64,000 nt of DNA from PALSA-1296 sp038210275 (GTDB lineage Bacteria > Bacteroidota > Ignavibacteria > Palsa-1295), in assembly GCA_038210275.1 (NCBI GenBank), contig JBBQWV010000006.1, forward strand, positions 1 through 64,000, in the 5' to 3' direction. A model generated the notes under the pieces. It ran no database searches. It saw only the letters and a program-made list of their open reading frames with translations, and was not told where the DNA came from. The translations under genes were made by a program, and so were the position numbers. Below are positions 42,670 through 51,305 of this stretch, in pieces (the stretch's first letter is position 1; the number at the start of each line of letters is the position of its first letter).

Positions 42670-44877
42670 TTGACCTTTCTTAATCCATACGTTCTCTTTG
42701 GTCTGATCGCCGCGAGTTTTCCGGTGCTCTTTCATTTATTTGCCCAGCGCAAAGCACGGCGTGTGGAATTTAGCTCGATCAGATTTTTGCAGAAGCTCGA
42801 AAAGTCTTCGATGCGGAAGGTTAAGCTGAAGCAGATACTATTACTCATCTTGCGCACACTGCTTATCATTTGCCTTGTCACAGCATTCTCGCGTCCGGCA
42901 TTGCGTGGTTATCTCGGCGGATTTTTCGGAACGTCTCATGCAAATACGACCGTTGTTTTACTTGTCGACAATTCTGCTTCAATGTCTCGCCGAAATCCGA
43001 ATGGCACATATTTCAAACAAGCAATAGACGCAGCAACAGAGATCGCCGGAGCTATCGAAGATGGCGATGAAGCAGTTGTTATTCCACTTGCTTCGATGGA
43101 GCGCGGCAAAGAATATCCCCCACTGCATACCATAACCGATATTCGCAAAGCAATTACAAATCTTCAAATTGCCGATGCACCTGCACGAGTTGAAGATGGA
43201 CTTCGCGTTGCAAGCGCCGTGCTTGCAAGATCATATAATGTCAATAAAGAAATTTATCTGATCAGTGACGATCAAGCCCGTAATTATAAAATTGAAGTAG
43301 AAAATGCTAAGAACGATTCTGTCGGAATCCGATTGAAATTATTTGATGAGCGCACAAGACTTTTCATCAGCGACATCGGCGAAGCGGATAAAAGCATCGG
43401 CAGAAATCTTTCTCTCGACTCGCTTAAACCGCTTACGACTATCTTCGAACCGGGACGACCGCTTGAATTTGAAACATTCGTCCGCAACACCGGTGATGGA
43501 GCATCTGAAAACGCAGTAGTTTCTCTTTTCTATAATGATGAGCGTGTTGCCCAACGATCTGTCACCGGACTTGGACAAAATAAATCCGAGAAGGTTTCGA
43601 TCAGTGCTCAACCTCGCGGAACAGGATTACTCTCAGTTCGCGCAGAACTTGAAGATGATGCCCTGCCATTCGATAATAAGCGATATGTTTCGCTCACTCT
43701 TCCCACATCACGGCATATCGGACTCTTTTTCTCGCAAGAAAAAGATGCTGAATATATTAAACTTGCTCTTGAGCAAACGCTTTCTGAAAACAACGAACTT
43801 CCCTATTCCGTCGAACTTCATCGCATAGAAGAACTTCGAATGCTGCCATCGCTTCGTTCACGACTTGATGCCGTGATCGTCGGTATTGGTACTGAATCAG
43901 TTGATGCAAGCGATAGCAAGGCATTAAAAGATTATATTGCTTCGGGTAAAGGCGCAGCCATCTTTACCTTAGTTGGTGTGCAATCTCCGCAATTTAATTC
44001 ATCTCTCAGCACAACTCTGGGCATTCCGAATATTGAATCGAAAGAAGGCTCAGCTTCGCTGACGGATAAATATGCAAGTTTTGCACAATTTGATTTTGCT
44101 CATCCATTCTTTGCAGGAATGTTCGAAGAAAAGAATGGAAGTTTAAGCGCACGCGGAATTGAATCACCAAAAATATTTGAATACTACCGCTTCACTCGCG
44201 GCGGAATTCCGCTTATCACTCTTTCAAGCGGTGCATCATTTTTAACTGAGGCAAGTATCGGCAAAGGTAAAGCGCTGATCTATTCTGCTCCGCCGACTTT
44301 CGCATTCAGCGACTTTCCGCGCAAGGCAATTTTTCTTCCGCTTATTCGAAGAACTGCAGCATATCTTTCATCCATCGGAGCAAAAGATGAGAATGAAGAA
44401 GCTGCATACTATACAGATGAGCCCTTCGATGTGATGCTTCCAAAACTTGGCGGCGAAGAATCCGGCTTGAAGCTCCTGCTAAAATCTCCGAACGGCTCAT
44501 CCGAAAGAATTGAAAGCATTGCAACTGAAGGCAAGCTTCGTATTCATCTTGATAATGCTCATACAGCCGGAATTTATACGATCTTCCGTGACGCTGAAGC
44601 CCGCGAGCCTATTGCATCATTCGCTGTGAATGTCCGAAGTGATGAAGCTGATCTTAAACGAGCATCAAGTGAAGAAGCTGATTCTCTCATCGCACCACTC
44701 TTCAGCAAGCCAAAAGAATCCATTGCACGACTCGATGCATCAAGTAAAGACCTTACCAAGAAAATAAAAGAGTCCCGATTTGGAATTGAATTATGGCAGA
44801 CATTTCTGGTCATCGCATTACTCTGCGCAATAGCAGAGATGCTGATTGCGAGAGAAGCAAAAAGAATTGATGCGTAA
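42670..44877 (+). CDS. BatA-type membrane protein with VWA domain
   Basis: The 735-residue protein starts with the BatA N-terminal motif (FLNPYVLFGLIAASFPVLFHLFAQRKARRVEFSSIRFLQKLEKSSMRKVKLKQILLLILRTL), followed by a membrane helix. A VWA domain follows with the MIDAS 'LLVDNSASMSRRN'. A long periplasmic portion and a final membrane helix ('TFLVIALLCAIAEMLIA') complete it. In Bacteroidota such proteins work with MoxR in envelope stress and aerotolerance. A TTG at 42670 begins it. It is separated from its MoxR partner by the subtilase. Confidence 0.88.
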   Translation: MTFLNPYVLFGLIAASFPVLFHLFAQRKARRVEFSSIRFLQKLEKSSMRKVKLKQILLLILRTLLIICLVTAFSRPALRGYLGGFFGTSHANTTVVLLVDNSASMSRRNPNGTYFKQAIDAATEIAGAIEDGDEAVVIPLASMERGKEYPPLHTITDIRKAITNLQIADAPARVEDGLRVASAVLARSYNVNKEIYLISDDQARNYKIEVENAKNDSVGIRLKLFDERTRLFISDIGEADKSIGRNLSLDSLKPLTTIFEPGRPLEFETFVRNTGDGASENAVVSLFYNDERVAQRSVTGLGQNKSEKVSISAQPRGTGLLSVRAELEDDALPFDNKRYVSLTLPTSRHIGLFFSQEKDAEYIKLALEQTLSENNELPYSVELHRIEELRMLPSLRSRLDAVIVGIGTESVDASDSKALKDYIASGKGAAIFTLVGVQSPQFNSSLSTTLGIPNIESKEGSASLTDKYASFAQFDFAHPFFAGMFEEKNGSLSARGIESPKIFEYYRFTRGGIPLITLSSGASFLTEASIGKGKALIYSAPPTFAFSDFPRKAIFLPLIRRTAAYLSSIGAKDENEEAAYYTDEPFDVMLPKLGGEESGLKLLLKSPNGSSERIESIATEGKLRIHLDNAHTAGIYTIFRDAEAREPIASFAVNVRSDEADLKRASSEEADSLIAPLFSKPKESIARLDASSKDLTKKIKESRFGIELWQTFLVIALLCAIAEMLIAREAKRIDA

Positions 44878-44937
44878 TTTTAGCATGAACTAGTACAAAT
44901 AATTCCTGTTAGTTGAACTATAGAATCATATCTTATT

Positions 44938-45582
44938 ATGAAAAAATATCTCTTCCTCGCTTTTTGTTTTGCAATTATATCCTGCAAAAACAGTACAGAT
45001 ACTGGCACACAAAGCCAAGGTGTCATCATGCCTCTTGCCATTGGTAATACATGGATATATCTTGATAATGGATATGATTCGAATGGACATCTTATCGTAC
45101 CTTCTCGTCTCGATACTCTTCTGATCAATGATACTATTACTTACGGAAAAGATGTTTTATACATCCCACAAAACCGAAAGATTTATTATTATAATAAAAC
45201 GGATGGACTTTCGATTAGATATAATTTCGCTCCTGAAGAAACATTGTTTGCAAAATATCCTGCTAAAGCTGGCGATATTTTCCGCCATGATTCATATATT
45301 CTTACAAAGGAATCAAGTCCTGATCCTCTTGGATTGGCAGCAGCAGATTATATTGTCTCTTCCACCACAGAATCTGTAACGGTTCCTGCTGGTACTTTCA
45401 TCTGTTATAAGTACAATGCCGATTATTATGATACGACAAAGCATCAATTATTAGACAGATATAATACCTATTATGCTCCAAATGTCGGAATGATCAAGTC
45501 AGAAGATTTTCACTTAGACAGTGCAACACAAACTTTAATGATAGCTCAGACCAGTCAACTTACAAAAGTTATATTACATTAA
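44938..45582 (+). CDS. Putative lipoprotein, member of the four-gene family
   Basis: A 214-residue lipoprotein: MKKYLFLAFCFAIISC, then K-N-S-T. Family features are 'GVIMPLAIGNTWIYLDNGYDSNGHL', 'RLDTLLINDTI', 'LFAKYPAKAGDIFRH', 'SVTVPAGTFICYKYNADYYD' and 'YAPNVGMIKSEDFH'. The best match in the window is the gene at 46556. Such proteins may sit at the cell surface; no function is known. ATG start. Confidence 0.8.
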   Translation: MKKYLFLAFCFAIISCKNSTDTGTQSQGVIMPLAIGNTWIYLDNGYDSNGHLIVPSRLDTLLINDTITYGKDVLYIPQNRKIYYYNKTDGLSIRYNFAPEETLFAKYPAKAGDIFRHDSYILTKESSPDPLGLAAADYIVSSTTESVTVPAGTFICYKYNADYYDTTKHQLLDRYNTYYAPNVGMIKSEDFHLDSATQTLMIAQTSQLTKVILH

Positions 45583-45597
45583 AAATAATAGCCAGAC

Positions 45598-45642
45598 TTC
45601 AGCGAATTGCCACTCCGCGCTAAAGCCCTCCTCGCAATAATA
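45598..45642. repeat. Degenerate GTCATTGCGAG-family repeat
   Basis: Only 'gcgaattgccactccgcgc', 'taaagccctcctcgcaataa' remains, recognisable as a decayed right arm between convergent genes. Confidence 0.6.
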
Positions 45643-45656
45643 CTTCCCCCCAATTT

Positions 45657-46472
45657 TTAATTTTTTCTTCCCGCCATATCCACTACGATCGGCGAACAAA
45701 ATATTGCATCAGGATTTTTGCGATGGGCATACCAATCTTCGAGCATGGCATCGCCCATTTCTTTTGTCGTTGCGCCGCTTTCAACCATTAAGTGCATATG
45801 CTTGGTGAAGAATTTATCTGCCCATTCGATCACATCACTATCGGGACCTCCGGCAAGGCAATGAGGGGAGTAATCGATCATTTCCATTCCATACTTACGG
45901 AAGATTGCAGGGATCCTTGCTGCAACGAATGCATCACCTCCGCTTACTGCCCAATGTTTAATTACCATATCAAGTGCATAATCAAATGCACCACCTTTCG
46001 GATAGAGTCCTAAACCGGAATAGAGATAATCCTGAATGGCAATGACTCCACCTTTTTTCAGCGAAGGCAAAAGATTTGCAATGAATTTATCGGCATCCGG
46101 TACGAAGCCTATCACCCATCTGACGAATATTAAGTCAAAATGATCTTTCGGAAGTTCTGCGGTTTCAGCAGTACCTTGAATATATTTTATATTCTTCCAG
46201 CCTTTTTTATCAGCTTCTGCTTTGAAATGATCAAGATAATATTGCGCCGGTTCAAGTGCTGTTACTTCGCCGGTCTCGCCAACTCTTTCAAGCAAGTCCA
46301 TTGAGACAACTCCCGGACCCGCTCCGACATCAAGACACTTCCAGCCGATACTGACTCCGATACGATCAAAGAACGCATCAGAAACGCTTTTCCAAACGCC
46401 ATGCTGGAATTGCAAACGTTCTAATTCCACTTGATTTATGCCTAAAATGTATTCTTCCGATCCTTGCGCCAT
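45657..46472 (-). CDS. Class I SAM-dependent methyltransferase
   Basis: The 271-residue protein has a Rossmann methyltransferase core: motif I 'WKCLDVGAGPGVVSMDLLERVG', motif II-like 'GEVTALEPAQYYLDHFK', 'IKYIQGTAETAELPKDHFDLIFVRWVIGFVPDADKFIANLLPSLKKGGVIAIQDYL'. The C-terminal part is probably a substrate cap. The product, and so the pathway, cannot be read from sequence. It is monocistronic and divergent from the lipoprotein at 46556. Confidence 0.87.
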   Translation of the reverse strand: MAQGSEEYILGINQVELERLQFQHGVWKSVSDAFFDRIGVSIGWKCLDVGAGPGVVSMDLLERVGETGEVTALEPAQYYLDHFKAEADKKGWKNIKYIQGTAETAELPKDHFDLIFVRWVIGFVPDADKFIANLLPSLKKGGVIAIQDYLYSGLGLYPKGGAFDYALDMVIKHWAVSGGDAFVAARIPAIFRKYGMEMIDYSPHCLAGGPDSDVIEWADKFFTKHMHLMVESGATTKEMGDAMLEDWYAHRKNPDAIFCSPIVVDMAGRKN

Positions 46473-46555
46473 ATTGTGCTATGAACTATTTTTCGTTTAT
46501 TATGGTATATCTTAATGCCTAAAGACAAGCTTTAACCCCTTAACAATGACTCGTA

Positions 46556-47227
46556 ATGAAATCATTGCCTATTGTTCTCGTGCTCATTGCAGCAACTATT
46601 TTTTCAGCCTGCAAAAATACAGGATCGGGTAGTACCGGACCGACAGAAACCGGAGTCATCGTTCCGCTTTCTGTCTATAACATCTGGGTGTTCGATCATG
46701 TTGATTATAATCCTGATGGTTCGATCAAAAAAGAATTTACCGATTCAGTGCAGGTATATCCCGATACGAAGATCAATCCATCAAATGGCATCACCGCTTT
46801 AGATCTTAATGGACAGTATGTTGCGAATCTTGTTGCAGGATTTTATATCATCGGCGCAAATATTATTCTCCCTGAACTGTGGCTTAAGTATCCGGCAAAT
46901 GTTGGCGACAGATTTAGGGACGGACCGGAGACGATGCAGTTGCATTTTCCAACAGTTCAGAAACCCGATTCAATAGTAAATCTCACTTCCGTATATACAG
47001 TCGCAGCAAAAAATCTCTCCGTCACAGTGCCTGCGGGTAGCTTTTATTGCTACAAGTATGAAACAGATTTTCAAGATCCCGTCTATCATGTCACCTACTA
47101 TCAAGTGTTGGAGTACTACTCCCCGAATGTCGGCGAGATCATGAGAGAAGAATATGCAAGGGATCAGTCGAACACGATGAAATTAGCGTCTCGTCAAAAG
47201 CTGATCAGCAAGAAGTTGCAGCCGTGA
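46556..47227 (+). CDS. Putative lipoprotein, member of the four-gene family
   Basis: A 223-residue lipoprotein with signal MKSLPIVLVLIAATIFSAC and K-N-T-G after the Cys. The family pattern is clear: 'TGVIVPLSVYNIWVFDHVDYNPDGSIKKEFTDSVQV', 'WLKYPANVGDRFRDG', 'SVTVPAGSFYCYKYETDFQD', 'EYYSPNVGEIMREEY'. It stands alone. Function unknown. Confidence 0.8.
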   Translation: MKSLPIVLVLIAATIFSACKNTGSGSTGPTETGVIVPLSVYNIWVFDHVDYNPDGSIKKEFTDSVQVYPDTKINPSNGITALDLNGQYVANLVAGFYIIGANIILPELWLKYPANVGDRFRDGPETMQLHFPTVQKPDSIVNLTSVYTVAAKNLSVTVPAGSFYCYKYETDFQDPVYHVTYYQVLEYYSPNVGEIMREEYARDQSNTMKLASRQKLISKKLQP

Positions 47228-47260
47228 TATTATAATACTGGATCATTTTCAACACCATGT

Positions 47261-47368
47261 CATTGCGAGACCGACACCAGTTGGTCGTGGCAATCTAAAA
47301 ACTTGAGCATTGGAAAAAACTTAAAAATTTAGATCGCCATGTCGGGCTAACGCCCTCCTCGTGATGAC
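47261..47368. repeat. GTCATTGCGAG-family dispersed palindrome
   Basis: A complete copy, from 'gtcattgcgagaccgacacc' to 'gccctcctcgtgatgac', with inner 'gcaatctaaaaac' and 'aaatttagatcgcc'. It separates the convergent lipoprotein and DUF1569 genes. Confidence 0.87.
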
Positions 47369-47416
47369 GTTCCAAAAAAAATATTTACAAATTAGTCCAT
47401 TACCGATCTGATTGCC

Positions 47417-47878
47417 TTATACTCCGAATTGTTTGAGGTGATGATCGAGATGTCCGTAATTAAGTCTGCCCCAATCCTCTCTCGACATTGTGCCGATCAG
47501 AGGGCTTTCTGCACCATACTTTGATGAATCCGGAAAACGCTTAAGCGCGGACTTCAATGCTTCGCGCTCGGCGCGAAAATCATCAGGGTTAATACCTTGT
47601 TCAACAGTATTGAATTCCTTAAATGTTTCTGCCTTTCCTTTTGGTGTCGGCATATTCGTTTTCATGATTACAAAGCGCATAAGCGCTTTCTTGAACCCTC
47701 CGGATTTTCCAGGAGCGACCGGCATCTCATCCATTGCATTCAACAAACCGAATGTCGTATGCCTGAGCATTTGATTGACGTTCATTTTACCCCATTCGTT
47801 TTTTGCCGAAGGAGTTAATTTCTCAAGACGTGCGATGATCTCAGCACGTGTTTCCGGTTGTACGAGATTCTTTTTCAT
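47417..47878 (-). CDS. DUF1569 (DinB-like) protein
   Basis: The 153 residues match the DUF1569 family of DinB-like four-helix bundle proteins: 'EIIARLEKLTPSAKNEWGKMNVNQMLRHTTFGLLNAM', 'FKKALMRFVIMKTNMPTPKGKAETFKEF', 'FPDSSKYGAESPLIGTMSREDWGRLNYGHLDHHLKQFGV'. The three His positions (about 36, 147 and 151) could form a metal site as in DinB proteins. The biological role is unknown. Start is an ATG at 47878. Confidence 0.85.
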   Translation of the reverse strand: MKKNLVQPETRAEIIARLEKLTPSAKNEWGKMNVNQMLRHTTFGLLNAMDEMPVAPGKSGGFKKALMRFVIMKTNMPTPKGKAETFKEFNTVEQGINPDDFRAEREALKSALKRFPDSSKYGAESPLIGTMSREDWGRLNYGHLDHHLKQFGV

Positions 47879-48054
47879 AGTGTCTGGTGTTGGTAAATGA
47901 TTATGGTATAATTAGAAGACGGATGAGATTGTTCCATATTTTAAAAGCATACTACATCACTATTCAGAACAATGATGGAAACATCCTAAAGCGATCATTG
48001 TTTTCCCGTTGCTTACAAAGCTCATTCTGTATATCCGCATAAATATAAGCTTTT

Positions 48055-48693
48055 ATGAAACCAACTATAACTTCGTTCTGCCTCTGCATTGCCTTTCTTG
48101 CAACAGGCTGTATTTCAACGCGGGTATCATCGCTTATTGATCCTGCTTACCGTGATTCTTCGTACGGTCGCATTCTTGTAGTGGGTAACTATTCACAGAT
48201 AGAGCAAACAAAATTGGCAGAGACGAAGATGGTAAAATATTTACTTGATTCAGGCATTTTTGCAATCGCTAACTCTGAAATTCTACCACCATTGCGGAAA
48301 TATTCCGATAGCGAAATGTCATTAGCGTATAAAAAATTTGATCTCGACGCCACCATCATTATGTTTCTCACCGGTGATTCCAGTGAAGGATTCTATACTG
48401 CTGGCTCGACAAACATTAATCATGGTGTTGGCTTCGGAAGTTTCGGTTCTACTACTTCGACAACTTCTGTCACGTCAACTCATGGTAGTTATGAGAAGAA
48501 ATCTTACGTTGATACACGTGCTGAACTGAGAGACATCCGAAATGGCTACCTTGTTGCACGTTGCGAAACAAATTCGGAGCAAACAAGCTACCCTGAGAGC
48601 TATCTGGGAGGCTCTGGTGAATCATTGATGGCTTCTATCTGTGAAAAAATGGTTGCTGAGTTCAAAAAAAATAAACTCTTGCGAAAGAAATAA
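48055..48693 (+). CDS. Putative lipoprotein (212 aa)
   Basis: The signal peptide MKPTITSFCLCIAFLATGC is a clean lipobox. The mature part begins with 'STRVSSLIDPAYRDSSYGRILVVGNYSQIEQTKLAETKMVKYLLDSGIFAIANSEILPPLRKYSDSEMSLAYKKFDLDATIIMFLTGDSSEG', a pattern reminiscent of DUF4136-like stress lipoproteins but not certain. A Gly/Ser/Thr-rich segment (about 120-145) follows. It precedes the carbonic anhydrase gene by 74 bp. Confidence 0.75.
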   Translation: MKPTITSFCLCIAFLATGCISTRVSSLIDPAYRDSSYGRILVVGNYSQIEQTKLAETKMVKYLLDSGIFAIANSEILPPLRKYSDSEMSLAYKKFDLDATIIMFLTGDSSEGFYTAGSTNINHGVGFGSFGSTTSTTSVTSTHGSYEKKSYVDTRAELRDIRNGYLVARCETNSEQTSYPESYLGGSGESLMASICEKMVAEFKKNKLLRKK

Positions 48694-48767
48694 TCAATTG
48701 TAAAGGCACGTCCTCTCATTCGAATTGGTTATTTCCTTCTCTTAATTTTCTCTTTTTTTAGAAGACT

Positions 48768-49406
48768 ATGCAACGTCTCATCGAAGGTGTTCACAAATTT
48801 CAGAACAACGAGTTCGGTAATTACCGTGAGCTTTTTCATAAGCTTTCTGAAGATGGGCAGAACCCCCATACTCTCTTCATTACCTGTTCTGATTCTCGCG
48901 TACTGGCAGAGCTAATCACCCAAAGTCAGCCCGGCGATCTTTTTGTCGTAAAAAATATCGGCAATATCGTACCGCCTGCAAGTGTACGCGGCGATACGAA
49001 TTCTACTGCTGCTGCTATCGAATTCGCGGTCGTTAATCTTGGCGTTAGCGACATTGTCATCTGCGGGCATTCACAATGTGGAGCGATCTCAGCATTACTG
49101 GATTCTTCACTCATAGGAGATAATACTCCGCATTTGAAAGATTGGCTTACCCTTGCATCTCCGGTTCTCAATACGTTAGAAAAGAATTACTCACACATTA
49201 CAGAATCTCATGCTCGGCAAACTGCACTTGCTGAAGAGAATGTCCTCTTCAGTTTGGAAAATTTACGGAGCTACCCCTGCGTACAAGAGAGTTTAACCAA
49301 TGGCTCACTCCGTCTCCATGCCTGGTTCTTCAAGATCGCAACGGCAGAGCTATTTGCTTATGATCCCGAAACACGGCAGTTCTCTCCGCTTGTGGGGGAA
49401 AAATAA
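48768..49406 (+). CDS. Beta-class carbonic anhydrase
   Basis: The enzyme interconverts CO2 and bicarbonate. In 212 residues the zinc ligands are Cys40 in ITCSDSRV, His101 and Cys104 in ICGHSQCGAIS, with the Asp42-Arg44 dyad also present. 'VVKNIGNIVPP' is typical of the bacterial plant-type group. The C terminus 'LHAWFFKIATAELFAYDPETRQFSPLVGEK' is repeated, diverged, at 51050-51139 beyond three inserted genes. ATG start. Confidence 0.95.
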   Translation: MQRLIEGVHKFQNNEFGNYRELFHKLSEDGQNPHTLFITCSDSRVLAELITQSQPGDLFVVKNIGNIVPPASVRGDTNSTAAAIEFAVVNLGVSDIVICGHSQCGAISALLDSSLIGDNTPHLKDWLTLASPVLNTLEKNYSHITESHARQTALAEENVLFSLENLRSYPCVQESLTNGSLRLHAWFFKIATAELFAYDPETRQFSPLVGEK

Positions 49407-49543
49407 GGCTGTATTTGGTAATTATAGGAGAATATTCAAATTTGTAAGATTAAAAGAATCCAAATTCGTTACTTTTACGTATCTTATTCGTATCTTAACA
49501 TCTTCCCCAATGTCATACTCTTCACACATTAAACATACGAATT

Positions 49544-50206
49544 ATGAAAAAACTTTTTTTATTAACAGCAATTACTGGCTTACTTAGCCTCAGTTTGTTT
49601 TCTGCTGCAACAGCACAAGAGAAATTTGATTACGGCGCAAGAGTCGGACTGAATATCTCTAACTATTCTTTCAGTAAGAATAATGATAATTCAACCACAT
49701 CCGCAGAAATTGGAATACTCGGAGGTCTTCAGATGGACTACTGGTTCACCCCTAAATGGGCTTTTTGCGCTCAGTTATTGTATATTCAAAAAGGAGCAAA
49801 AAATTCTTTTTCCAGCACTGTTGGTACAACAACATTCACCGGAACAAGTAATGTTGTTGCCAATTATCTCGAAATTCCATTAGAGGCAAAGCTGCAGTTC
49901 GGCGAAGATTCGAAGATTCGTGCATATATTTTTGCAGGACCAACCGTAGGATTGCTTCTCTCGGCTACTGCCAACTCAACAGTCAATGGCGGCTCATCGA
50001 CGTCCGATAATGTTAAGGATCAATTTTCCTCTACCGACTTCGGTATTATCGGCGGAGCAGGGTTGAATTTCTTTTTAAGCGACGACCTCTCGTTGTTCCT
50101 TGAAGCAGGATATAACTACGGTTTTGCAAATGTCCAACAGGATTCACAGCCAACCGCTGCGAACACCCGTGACATCCACATCGCAGCCGGAATTTTATTC
50201 CATTAA
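49544..50206 (+). CDS. Outer-membrane beta-barrel protein (porin family)
   Basis: A 220-residue protein with a signal peptide (MKKLFLLTAITGLLSLSLFSAATAQ) and eight-strand barrel pattern: 'FDYGARVGLNISNYSF', 'GLQMDYWFTPKWAFCAQLLYIQKGAKN', 'YLEIPLEAKLQFG', 'IRAYIFAGPTVGLLLSATAN', 'GIIGGAGLNFFLSDDLSLFLEAGYNYGFANV' and a terminal 'RDIHIAAGILFH'. It fits the PorT-like/OMP_b-brl_2 group. It follows the carbonic anhydrase gene and is part of the inserted segment that ends at the displaced carbonic anhydrase terminus. Confidence 0.85.
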   Translation: MKKLFLLTAITGLLSLSLFSAATAQEKFDYGARVGLNISNYSFSKNNDNSTTSAEIGILGGLQMDYWFTPKWAFCAQLLYIQKGAKNSFSSTVGTTTFTGTSNVVANYLEIPLEAKLQFGEDSKIRAYIFAGPTVGLLLSATANSTVNGGSSTSDNVKDQFSSTDFGIIGGAGLNFFLSDDLSLFLEAGYNYGFANVQQDSQPTAANTRDIHIAAGILFH

Positions 50207-50223
50207 TCCTCTTCCTGATTTGC

Positions 50224-50258
50224 GAAAAAAAAGCCGACTCAGTGAGTCGGCTTTTTTT
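50224..50258 (+). terminator. Terminator of the shared GCCGACTC type
   Basis: 'aaaaaaaagccgactc' pairs with 'gagtcggctttttt' around a four-base loop. The same stem recurs at 51948, 55120 and 55613 and, degraded, at 32641. Confidence 0.92.
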
Positions 50259-50298
50259 GCTTTAGTCCCCCATTTCCCCTTCCTCAGCCTCGCCAACC

Positions 50299-50345
50299 GA
50301 GCACCTAAAATTTCATAGCAGAATAAACAATTAGAAGCGGGAGGT
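50299..50345 (+). repeat. 47-bp boundary repeat, copy A
   Basis: 'gagcacctaaaatttcatag' then 'cagaataaacaattagaagc'. It lies between the barrel protein and the PIN gene, 57 bp before the latter. See copies B, C, D at 51169, 52016 and 54999; all four are on the plus strand. Confidence 0.75.
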
Positions 50346-50401
50346 GCTACAAAATGATAAGAAGCAACTCCATGTATAAGTAATTCGTTAGAGAGGGTAG
50401 T

Positions 50402-50863
50402 ATGAAAAAAAATATCTACATTGATACTTCCGTCGTTGGAGGTTATTTTGATGAGGAATTTATTGATGATACTCGTCAGCTTTTTCAATTACTTGCCGAT
50501 GGACAGTTCACATTCATTATATCGGATTTGCTAGAAGCAGAGCTTGTCGATGCTCCACAACAGGTTAGAGAATTGTTGCTCCAATTTTCAAGTGCTTCCT
50601 TCAAGCGTGTAGAACTCACTGATGAAGCTATCATGCTTGCAGATTCATACATCGCAGAAAAAGTTGTCGGGAAAACAAGTCTCGAAGATTGCAGGCATAT
50701 CGCACTGGCAACTGTATCGAGAGTCGATGTTTTAGTAAGTTGGAATTTCAAACACATTGTTAATCTTGACCGGATCAGGGGATATAATTCTGTCAATCTG
50801 CGTTTAGGATATCTGGAGATTGAAATTCGAAGCCCGAGGGAGCTTATTAATTATGATGACTAA
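50402..50863 (+). CDS. PIN-domain (VapC-type) toxin
   Basis: The 153-residue protein is a PIN-fold nuclease. The acidic residues expected at the active site are D8 in 'IYIDTSVVGG', E45 in 'LLEAELV' and D96 in 'SLEDCRHIALAT', with the final 'LVSWNFKHIVNLD' typical of the VapC-like group. It probably cleaves RNA. The downstream small gene overlaps its stop and is the likely antitoxin, an order that is the reverse of most VapBC pairs. Confidence 0.88.
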   Translation: MKKNIYIDTSVVGGYFDEEFIDDTRQLFQLLADGQFTFIISDLLEAELVDAPQQVRELLLQFSSASFKRVELTDEAIMLADSYIAEKVVGKTSLEDCRHIALATVSRVDVLVSWNFKHIVNLDRIRGYNSVNLRLGYLEIEIRSPRELINYDD

Positions 50864-51014
50864 AGAAAAAACTAAAATTTTTGATGCAGTAAAGATGATG
50901 CGCGATAACCGCGAAAAAATCAGTGCCGAGACGCAAGGGATGAACCTCGCCCAATTGAAAAAATACCTCGACGAAAAATTAAAAACGAGTAAGTTGAAGG
51001 CATTGGGCAGATAA
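50856..51014 (+). CDS. Small putative antitoxin of the PIN toxin
   Basis: I choose the ATG at 50856, which overlaps the PIN stop by eight bases and gives 52 residues, MTKEKTKIFDAVKMMRDNRE and on to KTSKLKALGR. The pattern 'FDAVKMMRDNREKIS' followed by 'MNLAQLKKYLDEKL' is seen in small helical partners encoded after VapC-like PIN genes. It is basic and helical with no DNA-binding domain visible. An open frame reaching back to 50820 is unlikely to be used. Confidence 0.72.
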   Translation: MTKEKTKIFDAVKMMRDNREKISAETQGMNLAQLKKYLDEKLKTSKLKALGR

Positions 51015-51049
51015 GCTCACCCTCAGAATTTTACCTCTCTCCTGCCCGT

Positions 51050-51139
51050 CGAAGCTGCTTCTTCAAGATCGCAACAGCAGAGTTATTTGAGTATGACCCG
51101 GTAACAAAGCAATTTTCGCTGCTGGCGGGGGAGAAATAG
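51050..51139 (+). pseudogene. Displaced 3' end of a carbonic anhydrase gene
   Basis: Codons read CFFKIATAELFEYDPVTKQF then SLLAGEK and stop, aligning with the carbonic anhydrase C terminus (WFFKIATAELFAYDPETRQF, SPLVGEK). I count about 17 mismatches in 81 bases (79% identity), mostly third positions. It has no start and lies 1.6 kb beyond the intact gene. Three genes lie between them. Confidence 0.92.
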
Positions 51140-51168
51140 TGTACCCCCTTATCTCAATCTCTTCATCC

Positions 51169-51215
51169 GAGTACTTAAAATTTCATAGCTGAATAAACAA
51201 CAGGAAGTGGGGGTA
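51169..51215 (+). repeat. 47-bp boundary repeat, copy B
   Basis: 'gagtacttaaaatttcatag' then 'ctgaataaacaacaggaag'. It starts 29 bp after the displaced carbonic anhydrase stop and is the copy closest in sequence to copy A. Confidence 0.75.
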
Positions 51216-51305
51216 GCCGAATCAGTTTCCCTATGTAACTGTGATCAGACCTCGGCTTTTGAGAGAATAGTGTAACAAAACCCAGATCGTCATGTTATTA
51301 CGATT

